A stretch of 50,160 nucleotides of DNA, taken from positions 1 to 50,160 of the forward strand of contig SKON01000035.1 in NCBI GenBank assembly GCA_007120035.1. The letters are read 5' to 3'. Source of the DNA: Myxococcales bacterium (GTDB lineage: Bacteria; Myxococcota_A; Bradymonadia; Bradymonadales; Bradymonadaceae). The position numbers and the translations under genes were made by a program. The notes below the pieces were generated by a model. It made no database searches. It was given only the letters and a program-made list of their open reading frames with translations, and had not been told where the DNA came from. This document shows, in pieces, positions 9,344-17,667 of this stretch; position 1 is the first letter of the stretch; each line of letters begins with the position of its first letter.

Positions 9344-11935
9344 ATGCGACGCCGAGCTTTGTTGATCCTCGCGCTGGTGTTGGGACTACCCCTGCCGTTA
9401 GTGGCCACCACGGCGACGGCGGCCACCCTCTCGGGGACGACCTCCGGACCTCAGGGAGAAGGGATCCCCGCCGAGGTGCGCCTGTGGACCCCGGGAGAGA
9501 AGGGGTGGACCATCGCCCATGAGGTGATCGCCGGCGCCAACGGCTCCTACTCCTTCACCGGCGTGGCCACTGGCGAGTACCGCATCAGCGCCCGGATGGC
9601 CCCGGGGTTCTCCGGCGACTACGGGGACACCTGGTACGACGTGGATCCCCCCAGCTCCGACGGGCTCTTCGCCTCCGACGCCGACATCCTGGAGGTCACC
9701 AGCGGAGACAACCTCACGGGCCTGGACATCACTCTGCCCTACACCGGCGGATTCAACGGCGTGATCCACGGAAACCTCGGCCCCCTGTCCACCGTGTGGG
9801 TCCGGGCGGAGTCCACCACGGACCGTCGCCACCACCACAACGACCTGACCAAGTCCTACTTCCCAAGGTTCGGGGAGTTTCACTTCCGGGGCCTCCGAGA
9901 AGCCCATGACTTTCGAGTGCTCGTCTACGACCCTCAGGGGCGCTACGAGACCTACGTGGGCACCTCCGAACAGAGCGTCACCAACGGGCAGTATCCCGAT
10001 ATCGGGACCATCACCCTGACGCCTCTGGCCGCCGACCCATACGGCAACAACAACACCGCCGCCACGGCCACCGAGGTGGGGAGCCTGCCCTTCGCCACGG
10101 AAGGGGCCGCCATCTTTCCTCGAGGCTCCGACGTCGACTGGTACTGCATGGACGTCGAGGAAGGGGATCGCCTGGTGGCTCGGGCCGAGTCCACCCTTGA
10201 GATCGGCGGCGAGGTCCGACAACACCCCTGGTTTGACCCGATCCTCTCCTTCTGGGATGGCGACGGCACCACCATGATCGCTCATAACGACGACGATCCC
10301 GCCGGCGGGACCCTGGCGGCCTTCATCGACACGGGGATCCTGGAGGCCGGACGGTACTGCTTCGTGGTCAGCACCTTCGGCGACAGCGACTGGACCGGCA
10401 CGGGACAGCAGACCGCCGGGTCCTACGAGTTCTCCGTGGAGCCGGGCAACCGCCCTCCCTTCATCGAAGTCACCTACGACGGCGGCGCGCTCCCGTCGTC
10501 GCTCACCGTGGAAGAAGGCGAAGAGCTGGTCTTCGACATCGTCTACGGCGACCCCGACGGCGACCCGGTGACCCCGGAAGTCTTCAACGAGGGGAGCGAC
10601 GGAAATCCCGCCGATGGTGGGGACCTCGACGTCAGTCAGGGCACGGGCACCTACACCTGGACCGTTCCGTTCACGGCCGCTCCTCACAGCCCCTACGAGA
10701 TCACCTTCTTCATCGATGACGGTGAGTTCTCCGAAGAGGTCACCATCACGATTCACGTGGAGGGCGTGAACAACCCGCCGTCCACCCCCGTGCCGATCTT
10801 CCCCGTAGGTGGTCTCCACGTGGACACCCACGAGGTGACCCTGCGAATCCAGAACTCCGTCGACCTCGACGGCGACGACCTCCTCTACGAGTTCGAGGTG
10901 CACCACGGGCCCGTCGACGGCGACCCGGACCAGGCCGCCTCCGTCATGGAAGATCCCTCGGGACAGACCGAATGGACCACGTCGTTCATCGACGAAAACA
11001 CCTTCGCCGCCTGGCGAGTGCGGGCCTTCGACGGCGATCCCGATAACGGGTACAGCGCCTGGTCAGACTGGGAGAACTTCCGCATCGACACCCAGAACAT
11101 GCCCCCTAGCACTCCGGAGATCGTCAAGCCCGAGCAGAACGAGCTGGTCCTGGTGCTCACCCCCCGGATCGCCTCCACGGTCCCCGAAGATCCCGAGGGG
11201 GACCCGGTCACGGTGTACTTCGAGCTCTCCGAAGATTCCAACTTCGACGACCTCTTCGCCGACAGCGGTCCCGTCCCGGTCAACGGAAACTCCGACCGGG
11301 TCGAGTGGACCACCTCCCGGACCCTCTCTACGGGCCAGCGGTACTACGTCCGAGCCATGGCCACAGACAACCGCAATGGCGAGAGCCCCTGGTCCGACGT
11401 GGTCAGCTTCCGGACCCGGCCCGACGAGTTCCTGCGGCCCCCGAACCTGGACCAGAACGCCTTCTGCGACGATCAACACGTCAACGCCGGGTCGATCCCG
11501 GAGTTCCTGGTGGTCCAGAACATCGACGAGAGCGGCGACGCTCTGACCTTCGAGCTTCAGATCACAGAGCATGGCGAGGTGATCTACGAAGTGGAGCAGC
11601 CCCAGAGCGAAGGCACCACCACCGAGATCCCTCTGGATACCTCTCTCGGTGAGGGTTACTACAGGATCAACGTCCGGACGGTGTTGGACGACGACCACAG
11701 CGAGTGGGTGGAGTGCTCCATGATGGTGGAGGGTTCCGGCGACGGCGACGGCGACGGCGACGGCGATGGCGGTTCCGGCGACGGTGGCGACGGCGACGGC
11801 GACCGAGATCGCACGGCCAGCGAGGCCGGCTGTGCGTGCTCGGCCTCCAACTCCGGCGCGCCGGCGATGGCCTGGACCCTGGCGTTGCTCTTCCTGGTCT
11901 TCGGCCGCCGCCGGCGCTCCAGCCAGCGTTCCTGA
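9344..11935 (+). CDS. Multidomain surface protein with MYXO-CTERM-like tail
   Basis: Exported protein of 863 residues with a signal peptide ending near VATTATAA. A regulatory-like beta-sandwich comes first (about 28-130, with GANGSYSFTGVATGEYRIS). A region resembling a bacterial pre-peptidase C-terminal domain follows (about 225-370, with GSDVDWYCMDVEEGDRLVA). Next come an Ig/cadherin-like segment with DPDGDPVTPE and two fibronectin-III-like repeats that each begin NxPPSTP (near 472 and 586). A Gly-Asp linker (about 797-820) leads to a tail with GCAC, a hydrophobic span and RRRR. The final tripartite signal matches MYXO-CTERM sorting tails, which direct cleavage and surface anchoring in Myxococcota. 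No catalytic domain is seen, so adhesion or a surface-layer role is inferred. AAGGA precedes the ATG by about 9 bases. Confidence 0.85.
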   Translation: MRRRALLILALVLGLPLPLVATTATAATLSGTTSGPQGEGIPAEVRLWTPGEKGWTIAHEVIAGANGSYSFTGVATGEYRISARMAPGFSGDYGDTWYDVDPPSSDGLFASDADILEVTSGDNLTGLDITLPYTGGFNGVIHGNLGPLSTVWVRAESTTDRRHHHNDLTKSYFPRFGEFHFRGLREAHDFRVLVYDPQGRYETYVGTSEQSVTNGQYPDIGTITLTPLAADPYGNNNTAATATEVGSLPFATEGAAIFPRGSDVDWYCMDVEEGDRLVARAESTLEIGGEVRQHPWFDPILSFWDGDGTTMIAHNDDDPAGGTLAAFIDTGILEAGRYCFVVSTFGDSDWTGTGQQTAGSYEFSVEPGNRPPFIEVTYDGGALPSSLTVEEGEELVFDIVYGDPDGDPVTPEVFNEGSDGNPADGGDLDVSQGTGTYTWTVPFTAAPHSPYEITFFIDDGEFSEEVTITIHVEGVNNPPSTPVPIFPVGGLHVDTHEVTLRIQNSVDLDGDDLLYEFEVHHGPVDGDPDQAASVMEDPSGQTEWTTSFIDENTFAAWRVRAFDGDPDNGYSAWSDWENFRIDTQNMPPSTPEIVKPEQNELVLVLTPRIASTVPEDPEGDPVTVYFELSEDSNFDDLFADSGPVPVNGNSDRVEWTTSRTLSTGQRYYVRAMATDNRNGESPWSDVVSFRTRPDEFLRPPNLDQNAFCDDQHVNAGSIPEFLVVQNIDESGDALTFELQITEHGEVIYEVEQPQSEGTTTEIPLDTSLGEGYYRINVRTVLDDDHSEWVECSMMVEGSGDGDGDGDGDGGSGDGGDGDGDRDRTASEAGCACSASNSGAPAMAWTLALLFLVFGRRRRSSQRS
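11738..11808 (+). repeat. Short GGCGAC repeat coding the Gly-Asp linker
   Basis: In-frame six-base repeats inside the surface-protein gene encode (Gly-Asp)n just before the C-terminal sorting tail. Such a flexible spacer commonly precedes surface anchors, and the repeat is likely length-variable. Confidence 0.8.
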
Positions 11936-11951
11936 CTGGCGCTGCTCAGGG

Positions 11952-13274
11952 CTACTCTTCTACGGTGGGATCGAAGACTCGACCCAGGAAGAGGATGGTG
12001 TCCGTGGGGTGGTCGTAGATCGCGTAGTAGAAGGGTCGGTCAAACGCCAGGTCGTAGTTCGGCTCCGGCGCCGCGGTGTCCACCACGACCACCGCCGTGG
12101 CCGCCGCCGCTTCGGTGCCCTCTTCGTCGAGGGCGATGAAGCTCTTGTGGAAGATCCCGGAGATCTCCAACCCGTTCAGCCCGCTCTCCAGCATCCGCTG
12201 CAGCTGGGCGTAGTCCTCCCACCCCATCACCTCGAAGATCTCCTTGAGATCGTACTCCCCGTTGAACTCGAACTTCGGGAACACCAGGCTACCGATCCCG
12301 GGCTGCAGGTTCTGCACGACCTGGTCGAACCGATCCCGGTCCAGGCCGGCTTCCCAGGCCTCCAGGTCGTCGCCGTCGGTGGGCATCAGCGCGATCAGCG
12401 AGAGCTCTCGACCGACGTAAGGGATCGAGATCGCCACGGTCTCATCGCCGAGATAGTAAGAGTTGGACTCGGCGTAGGTCTCTCGCATCAGCGCCGTCGT
12501 GACCTCCGAGCCGTCCGGTCGTGTAAAGCTCCCCTCAAAGGTGAGCGACTCCTCAAAGGGGGCGTGCCATCCGGCCAGGAAGTAGATCGCGTTGGTGAGC
12601 ACCAGCACCGTGTCGGGGCCGATGGAGTTCTCCGGCAAGAGCTCCTCGATCCGATCGTTGGTCTGGTCCTCCACCCATTCGTTGATCTTCTGCCGGGATT
12701 CCTCGGGGCTGGTGAGGAAGTCCATCACCCGAAGACCGGCGCCGTAGTTCACCGCCAGGGTGTCCAGGAAGTCGTTGGCGAAGGGATAGTCTCGCTGACC
12801 CCAGATGGCGTTCACCACGTTCAAGATCGGCGGATCGCCGCCGTCTTCATCGACCTCCACGTCGGAACGGGTGGCCAGATCCAGATCGAGGGCATTGAAC
12901 GCCGGATGAAGGACTTCCTCGTCGAGGTAAAACCGCAAGAGCTCTCCCATCTGCTCATGGGTCGCCCCCGAGGCACCGGCGTAGGTCATCGCCAGGGCGA
13001 TCGAGATGGAGTGCGGCGAGAAGAACACGTTCTCCCCGGAGTCCGAGGGGAGCTCGTGGAGGACATCGAAGGCAAACCCCCGGTTGTCGTGGCTGAGCTG
13101 GGCCTGATCGGTCTCGTCCACCTGTGGCGACAGGTCCCGATCGAGGGCGCTCATCAGGGTCTCACCGGGAGCGTCGCCGTTGGGATCCGGGTCAGGGGTT
13201 GGATCCGAAGGACCACAGGCGGCGAAAGTGAAGGCCATCGTGACGAAGGCCGGCAAGAGGGCGGTGCGAAGCAT
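11952..13274 (-). CDS. Serpin (serine/cysteine protease inhibitor), lipoprotein
   Basis: Serpin-fold suicide inhibitor of 440 residues. The signal peptide ends in a lipobox-like FAAC (Cys20), so it is probably anchored to the outer face of a membrane. Serpin blocks are clear: NVFFSPHSISIALAMTYAGA, LTNAIYFLAGWHAPF, a beta-strand block with VFPKFEF, and the C-terminal DRPFYYAIYD with TILFLGRV. The reactive loop hinge EEGTEAAAATAV (384-395) is all small residues, as in inhibitory serpins, and leads to VVVDTAA with Asp399. ATG at 13274 is chosen because GGAG precedes it and it begins the signal peptide. It follows a caspase-like gene by 172 bp on the same strand and has a sigma-54-like promoter. 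The target protease is unknown. Confidence 0.93.
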   Translation of the reverse strand: MLRTALLPAFVTMAFTFAACGPSDPTPDPDPNGDAPGETLMSALDRDLSPQVDETDQAQLSHDNRGFAFDVLHELPSDSGENVFFSPHSISIALAMTYAGASGATHEQMGELLRFYLDEEVLHPAFNALDLDLATRSDVEVDEDGGDPPILNVVNAIWGQRDYPFANDFLDTLAVNYGAGLRVMDFLTSPEESRQKINEWVEDQTNDRIEELLPENSIGPDTVLVLTNAIYFLAGWHAPFEESLTFEGSFTRPDGSEVTTALMRETYAESNSYYLGDETVAISIPYVGRELSLIALMPTDGDDLEAWEAGLDRDRFDQVVQNLQPGIGSLVFPKFEFNGEYDLKEIFEVMGWEDYAQLQRMLESGLNGLEISGIFHKSFIALDEEGTEAAAATAVVVVDTAAPEPNYDLAFDRPFYYAIYDHPTDTILFLGRVFDPTVEE

Positions 13275-13325
13275 GGGATTCTCCAGGATTGGGGAACGGT
13301 TTCGGTTCTTCCGACCCTGAGTAAA

Positions 13326-13342
13326 TGCACGAGCCGTGCCAG
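13326..13342 (-). promoter_or_regulatory. Candidate sigma-54 promoter of the serpin gene
   Basis: On the minus strand CTGGCACGGCTCGTGCA fits the -24/-12 pattern. TGGCACG is a full match to the -24 element, and the GG and GC doublets are separated by the required 10 bases. The -12 element reads GTGC instead of TTGC. Predicted initiation is near 13315, about 41 bases before the ATG. The site is also an imperfect palindrome (GCACG-AGC-CGTGC), so a repressor operator is an alternative reading. Confidence 0.5.
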
Positions 13343-13446
13343 ACACCGGCGATGACTGCCAGGGCCAACACCAGCGCCGAATACGCCCTCCATGTCGCCG
13401 CGTGGGGAGTCCTAAACCATCAGATTTCTGAGGCCAGGTCGGCGCT

Positions 13447-14787
13447 CTAGAATCGCCCCTGGAGCACTAACCGAGGCCCATCACCGGAGAACTGTAGCCC
13501 CACCGTAGCCCCTGGCTCCGGAGATCGGAGCTCCTCGTCGAGCCTCCGATGTTGCCTGACCCGGGAGAGCTCCCGACCGCCGACGATGATCGGCAAGGGG
13601 GCTGCCGTGAGAACCACCACGCTGCCGATCAGCAGCGACTCGCCATTGGTTTGGCGCTGCATGTCGCTGTCGCTCATCATCCTCCCACCGAAGACGATCC
13701 CCGTGATAGCCGCCGCGGCCAGCCCGGTGCCGATCCCGAGCCACGTGAAGCCCCGGGCGGTGCTGCCCTCCCGCGGCGTGCGGGCCGGCGGGTACTCTCG
13801 CAGCTCCGGCTGCGCCGTCGGCGTGGGCGGCTCGAAAGCCTCGACTTCCTCGGGCGCTTCGTCGGTGAAGTACTCCGGCGGGTACTCCGGGGTTCGCACG
13901 GGGCGTCGAATCTCGGGAGTGGAGGTCGGATCTCGCTCCACCACGCCCCGGGTCAACACGATCTCCCCGGTGCCGAACAACTCCGGGGTCTGCTGACGCC
14001 CCGGCACCCCCCGGAGCTGCTGCTGCACGTAGAGGATCGCCTCTCCGGCGGTGACCTGATCGCCGTCGGTGGCCCACCCTCGGAGGGCTCCCAACAAGAG
14101 GTAGCTGAACGCCGGCCGCCGCTTGCCTGGCAGCGCTCCGGCGTATTGGTCGGCCCGGGCGGCGGTCATCACCAGGAGCCGAGACTCCTCCCGGGGCTGC
14201 ACGTTGACGGGGATCACGGGCTGCACACCCTCGGCCAGGGCCGTCCCGTCACCGGCTCGTCCGCTGAAGCAGGCGTCCACGACTACGATCGTCCGGGCCT
14301 GCGCCCCGCTCTCCAGCACATCCAACAACTCCCCCTGCGACAGGCTTCGAGCTTCTAAGCTCTCCACGGTCTGCTGGGCGTCCATCCCCACCAGCCCACC
14401 GTCCTCGCCGCCGGACATCGGCGAGCCGTGGCCCACGAAGACGAACCACAGGTTTCCGTTGGGCCCCACGTCCTCGGCGGCCTGGCGAGCGAACCGCAGG
14501 ATCCCCTCTCGGGAGGCGTCCCGGTTCGTCACGACCTGTACGCTGCTCAGCCCCAGCCCCCGCCGAAAGAAGTTCTCCCAGTCGTTGGCCGTCTCAATCG
14601 CCCCGTCCACGTCGGGCAGGAAGATATACTCCTCGATGGCCACCACCAGGGCCACGTCATCCTCGCCGATGGCTTCCATCTGGGGGTTGTTCCCCAGGTT
14701 CGGCCATTGGTTCTGCTGAGCCGCCGCGGGCGAAGCGGCCATCATCAAGGCGATCAGCGAGAGCAGAGAGAGTACGCGCATCGTCAT
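13447..14787 (-). CDS. Secreted caspase-like cysteine peptidase (C14)
   Basis: Caspase/metacaspase-fold peptidase of 446 residues with a signal peptide ending ASPAAAQ. The catalytic dyad is visible: His120 in FVFVGHGSP and Cys173 in VVVDACFSG. The p20-like core covers about 43-280. It is followed by a Pro/Glu-rich linker (283-342), two hydrophobic segments (347-367 and 383-404) and a short C-terminal part. The peptidase core is therefore predicted outside the cytoplasm, unlike eukaryotic caspases. Specificity is not readable; bacterial homologues often cleave after Arg/Lys rather than Asp. The ATG follows the upstream gene's stop by 3 bases, so both are surely one operon. The serpin follows downstream. 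The alternative start two codons later changes little. A paralogue lies at 32019-33494. Confidence 0.92.
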   Translation of the reverse strand: MTMRVLSLLSLIALMMAASPAAAQQNQWPNLGNNPQMEAIGEDDVALVVAIEEYIFLPDVDGAIETANDWENFFRRGLGLSSVQVVTNRDASREGILRFARQAAEDVGPNGNLWFVFVGHGSPMSGGEDGGLVGMDAQQTVESLEARSLSQGELLDVLESGAQARTIVVVDACFSGRAGDGTALAEGVQPVIPVNVQPREESRLLVMTAARADQYAGALPGKRRPAFSYLLLGALRGWATDGDQVTAGEAILYVQQQLRGVPGRQQTPELFGTGEIVLTRGVVERDPTSTPEIRRPVRTPEYPPEYFTDEAPEEVEAFEPPTPTAQPELREYPPARTPREGSTARGFTWLGIGTGLAAAAITGIVFGGRMMSDSDMQRQTNGESLLIGSVVVLTAAPLPIIVGGRELSRVRQHRRLDEELRSPEPGATVGLQFSGDGPRLVLQGRF

Positions 14788-14790
14788 TCC

Positions 14791-15864
14791 TCAGTGGTTC
14801 ACGAAGTCGATCGTGTAGTGTCCATCGCCGTTGGCCGTGGCGCTCGCGCCCCCGGTCAACCGCATCGTGTAAGCACCTTCGACGTTATACTGAAAGGGGT
14901 TGCTCAGCCGGGAGGCCACCATCCGGGCCACTCGCCCGTAGCTCTCCAGGATGTCTCGCTTGCGAACGTTGGAGCCGTTCAGGGAAAACTCAAACCCCTG
15001 GCCCCGGACGGCGATGGCGTGGGGTACGCGGTAGCCGGTCTCCTGGTCATGGCTGACCCGCTGAAACTCCACCGTCGGCGAAGTGTCCTCGAAGACGATC
15101 CGGTTGCCCACGCCTACCAGGGCGAAGGCCACGGTGTCTCCACCGAAGTCGTCGGTGAGCTCGATCTCTCGCCACATCACGAAGACGTCGTCGTTGTAGT
15201 CTCGGAACCGGGTAAACCGGGTCGCCAAGTCGTAGGGCGCCACGTTGGTGGCTACGTGATCGCCATAGCCCGCCCGGGTCCCCCGCACGTCTCTCCATTC
15301 GCCGTTGATCTTCACTCGCCCCGTCACGTTCGCCCGTGGCGAGGTCAGGGTGAACCGGTAGTAGTCGTCGCCGCTGCGGACCTCCCCGTTGCCGGGGCGC
15401 CACATCGGGATGGTGTTCTCGAACCGCAGGTCCACCTCCACGTCACCCTGGTGACGGATCCGAAACCCCGTGGTGCCCACGGCCTCCACCTGGGTGTCGG
15501 CGATATCCAGGGCGAACCGATCCGAGGCCGAGTCCCACCGCCGCCGGGACACTCGCTCGCTGTACTCATAGCGATCCTCGCCGGGCAGGCGCACCCGAAC
15601 CTCGGCGGCCCCATAGCCGCTGCGGACCCCCAGGTTGGAGATCGTGAAGTTCACGCCGATGTGGCCGCCGCCGTCGAGATCGACGGAGAAGGTATATCGC
15701 TCCGTGTAGGCTTGCCCGGAGCTCATCCGAGGGATCAACTCCGTCATTGACGCCGTGCCGCCGCGGCCCTCGTCCCACCCCTGGGTCTGGGCCATGGCCG
15801 TGGGCCCCACGAGGAGCAACGCGGCGGTGGTGAGAAGAAGAGTGGAAAGAGTACTGCGGTTCAT
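14791..15864 (-). CDS. Secreted Svf1/AttH-like (lipocalin-type) protein, tentative
   Basis: Exported protein of 357 residues with a clear signal peptide (cut near VGPTAMAQT). The mature part is rich in beta strands. It shows a duplicated-lipocalin-like pattern: an N-terminal sheet with TFSVDLDGGGHIGVNFTISN, and a second half with GYGDHVATNVAPYDLATRF and DVFVMWREIEL. These resemble the conserved Asp-His and Trp-containing strands of the Svf1/AttH/CrtC superfamily, whose members bind or modify lipids. I recognise the pattern only loosely, so function stays open. It is the first gene of the operon with the caspase-like peptidase (3-base gap) and starts 87 bp after the acyl-CoA dehydrogenase gene. 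It could be a lipid-binding partner, a substrate of the peptidase, or unrelated. Confidence 0.6.
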   Translation of the reverse strand: MNRSTLSTLLLTTAALLLVGPTAMAQTQGWDEGRGGTASMTELIPRMSSGQAYTERYTFSVDLDGGGHIGVNFTISNLGVRSGYGAAEVRVRLPGEDRYEYSERVSRRRWDSASDRFALDIADTQVEAVGTTGFRIRHQGDVEVDLRFENTIPMWRPGNGEVRSGDDYYRFTLTSPRANVTGRVKINGEWRDVRGTRAGYGDHVATNVAPYDLATRFTRFRDYNDDVFVMWREIELTDDFGGDTVAFALVGVGNRIVFEDTSPTVEFQRVSHDQETGYRVPHAIAVRGQGFEFSLNGSNVRKRDILESYGRVARMVASRLSNPFQYNVEGAYTMRLTGGASATANGDGHYTIDFVNH

Positions 15865-15951
15865 GGGAGGTCCTGACAGGAGTTCAGCGAGAGCAGAGCT
15901 AACCAGCGCTCCAATTTGACGGCCCCCGGCGAGATTTCATTCAAACCGATC

Positions 15952-17667
15952 TCAGGCCTTGGACAGTCCCGACAACCGTCTCAGGTAGTCCGGGTCGGTG
16001 CGCTGAGGGCCACCCCGCAACCGGAGATCGAAGAAGTGCTCCAGGGAGTCCTCGTCGGTGGCCGCCGGGCCCGGCCCGAAGGTCGCCCGCTCCACAACCC
16101 GAACGGCGCCGTAGAAACCATACACGAGATCGTCGAAGATCTCTCGCATCGTCAGGCTCGCCACCGGGGTGGGTTGCTCCAGCATCTCCTCGACGCGGCC
16201 CCTCACGGCGGCGAGGAACTCCTGAAGTTCGCCGGCCCGACCGGCCTCGGCCGGGGATCCCGCGGCCTCATTCAGGAGTCCCTGGAGATGCCCGAAGTAG
16301 GCCTCGTGGACCTCGTAGCGCTTCATATCCCGCAAGACCTGCATAAAGAGGGTGTTATGAGTCCCCTCCCAGTTCTCGTACACGATGGAGTCTCGCAGCA
16401 ACCGTGGGAGCACGGAGAAGCTCTCGATCGCCCCATTGCCTCCCAGGATCTCGATCCCCTCCACACAGGCCCATCGCCCGGACTGGGCGGTCTTGACCTT
16501 GTTGAGGTTGATGGCCATCCGCAAGAAGAGCCGCTCCTGATCGGTGGTCTCCCCCCGATCGAGGCGATCCTGCATGGCCACAAGATAGAGGTTCCCCGAG
16601 GTCAGGGCCTCCTGCTCGGCCCGCAGGTTCGCCAGCGTCTCTTGCACCAGGGGGTAGTCTCCGATGGGGCGGCCGAAGGCCTCGCGGTGTTGAGCGTAGG
16701 CGGCCCCTACCAGAAAGGCCCGCCGGATCACAGCGCAGCACCCCATGGCGTTGTAGAGCCGGGAGGTGTTGATCACGAGCTCCATCATATTCTTGAACCC
16801 CGCCCCCACGTCACCCATGTGATAGGCCAGGGCGCCGTCGAAGTCGGCCTCTCCCGAGGCCATCGTCCGGGTGCCCAGCTTGTCCTTGAGGCGGCGAACG
16901 AAGAACCGGTTCACCTCGCCGGACTCCACCTGGCGAGGCACCAGGAAGAGCCCCAGGCCCCGGGTCCCGGGGGTGTCGAGATCGTCGACCCGGGCGGTCA
17001 TCAGGAAGACGTCGGCGTCGATATTGGAGCAGAACCACTTCTCCCCGTAGATCCGGTAGTGGCCGTCGTCGCCGCGCTCGGCCCGGGTCTGGTTGGCGCC
17101 CACGTCGCTGCCCCCCTGAAGCTCGGTGAGAAACTGCGCTCCCTCCAGGTGGGTGTCGTAGTCGGCGCTCAAGAACCCCGGCAGGTACCGCTCCTTCAGC
17201 TCCTCGGTGCCGAGCTCCTGGAGCACCCGGATCACCCCGGCGGTGCAGGCCGCCGGGCAGTTATGACCGGCCTCGCCATTGAGGCTCGAGAGGTAGAACC
17301 GGGTCAGCGCCCCCAGGGAGTTGGGGTGGTCGCCGTAGGCGCTCATCATCCCCGAGCCGTAGATATACGCCCCGGCCTGATGGTAGGTCGGGTGGTGATC
17401 GACCTTCTCCTGACGGCGCCCGTAGTCGGTCCACCGGTCGAGCCTCGGCAGGTTGTGGGGCTCGTTGTTCTTTCGCACCAGGCGGTCCACGTCCCGGAGC
17501 ACCTGCGCTCCGAACCGGTTCAGATCCCTGTCGAGGGCCTCCCGACGATCTTCCGGTGCGTACCGTCCCACGAGGTGTCGAAAGTGGAGGTCTTCTTCGT
17601 AGGCGTTCCTGTCGAGTGCTTCGGCGAAGGCCTCCAGGGCCTGCCGGCCAGGTTCAAAATTGGTCAT
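15952..17667 (-). CDS. Acyl-CoA dehydrogenase family protein (AidB-related)
   Basis: FAD-dependent acyl-CoA dehydrogenase of 571 residues, longer than the usual ~380-residue mitochondrial type and closer to the AidB-like group. Diagnostic pieces are NGEAGHNCPAACTAG, FLTELQGGSDVGANQT, the mid-domain LGTRTMASGEADF, and the C-terminal IVYENWEGTHNTLFMQ with the Glu at the usual catalytic position. Residues 1-80 are an N-terminal helical extension. Its ATG overlaps the end of the upstream kinase gene by 14 bp, which implies translational coupling to the kinase. The substrate is unknown. It differs clearly from the aidB gene at 1732, so the two are paralogues rather than a recent duplication. Confidence 0.88.
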   Translation of the reverse strand: MTNFEPGRQALEAFAEALDRNAYEEDLHFRHLVGRYAPEDRREALDRDLNRFGAQVLRDVDRLVRKNNEPHNLPRLDRWTDYGRRQEKVDHHPTYHQAGAYIYGSGMMSAYGDHPNSLGALTRFYLSSLNGEAGHNCPAACTAGVIRVLQELGTEELKERYLPGFLSADYDTHLEGAQFLTELQGGSDVGANQTRAERGDDGHYRIYGEKWFCSNIDADVFLMTARVDDLDTPGTRGLGLFLVPRQVESGEVNRFFVRRLKDKLGTRTMASGEADFDGALAYHMGDVGAGFKNMMELVINTSRLYNAMGCCAVIRRAFLVGAAYAQHREAFGRPIGDYPLVQETLANLRAEQEALTSGNLYLVAMQDRLDRGETTDQERLFLRMAINLNKVKTAQSGRWACVEGIEILGGNGAIESFSVLPRLLRDSIVYENWEGTHNTLFMQVLRDMKRYEVHEAYFGHLQGLLNEAAGSPAEAGRAGELQEFLAAVRGRVEEMLEQPTPVASLTMREIFDDLVYGFYGAVRVVERATFGPGPAATDEDSLEHFFDLRLRGGPQRTDPDYLRRLSGLSKA

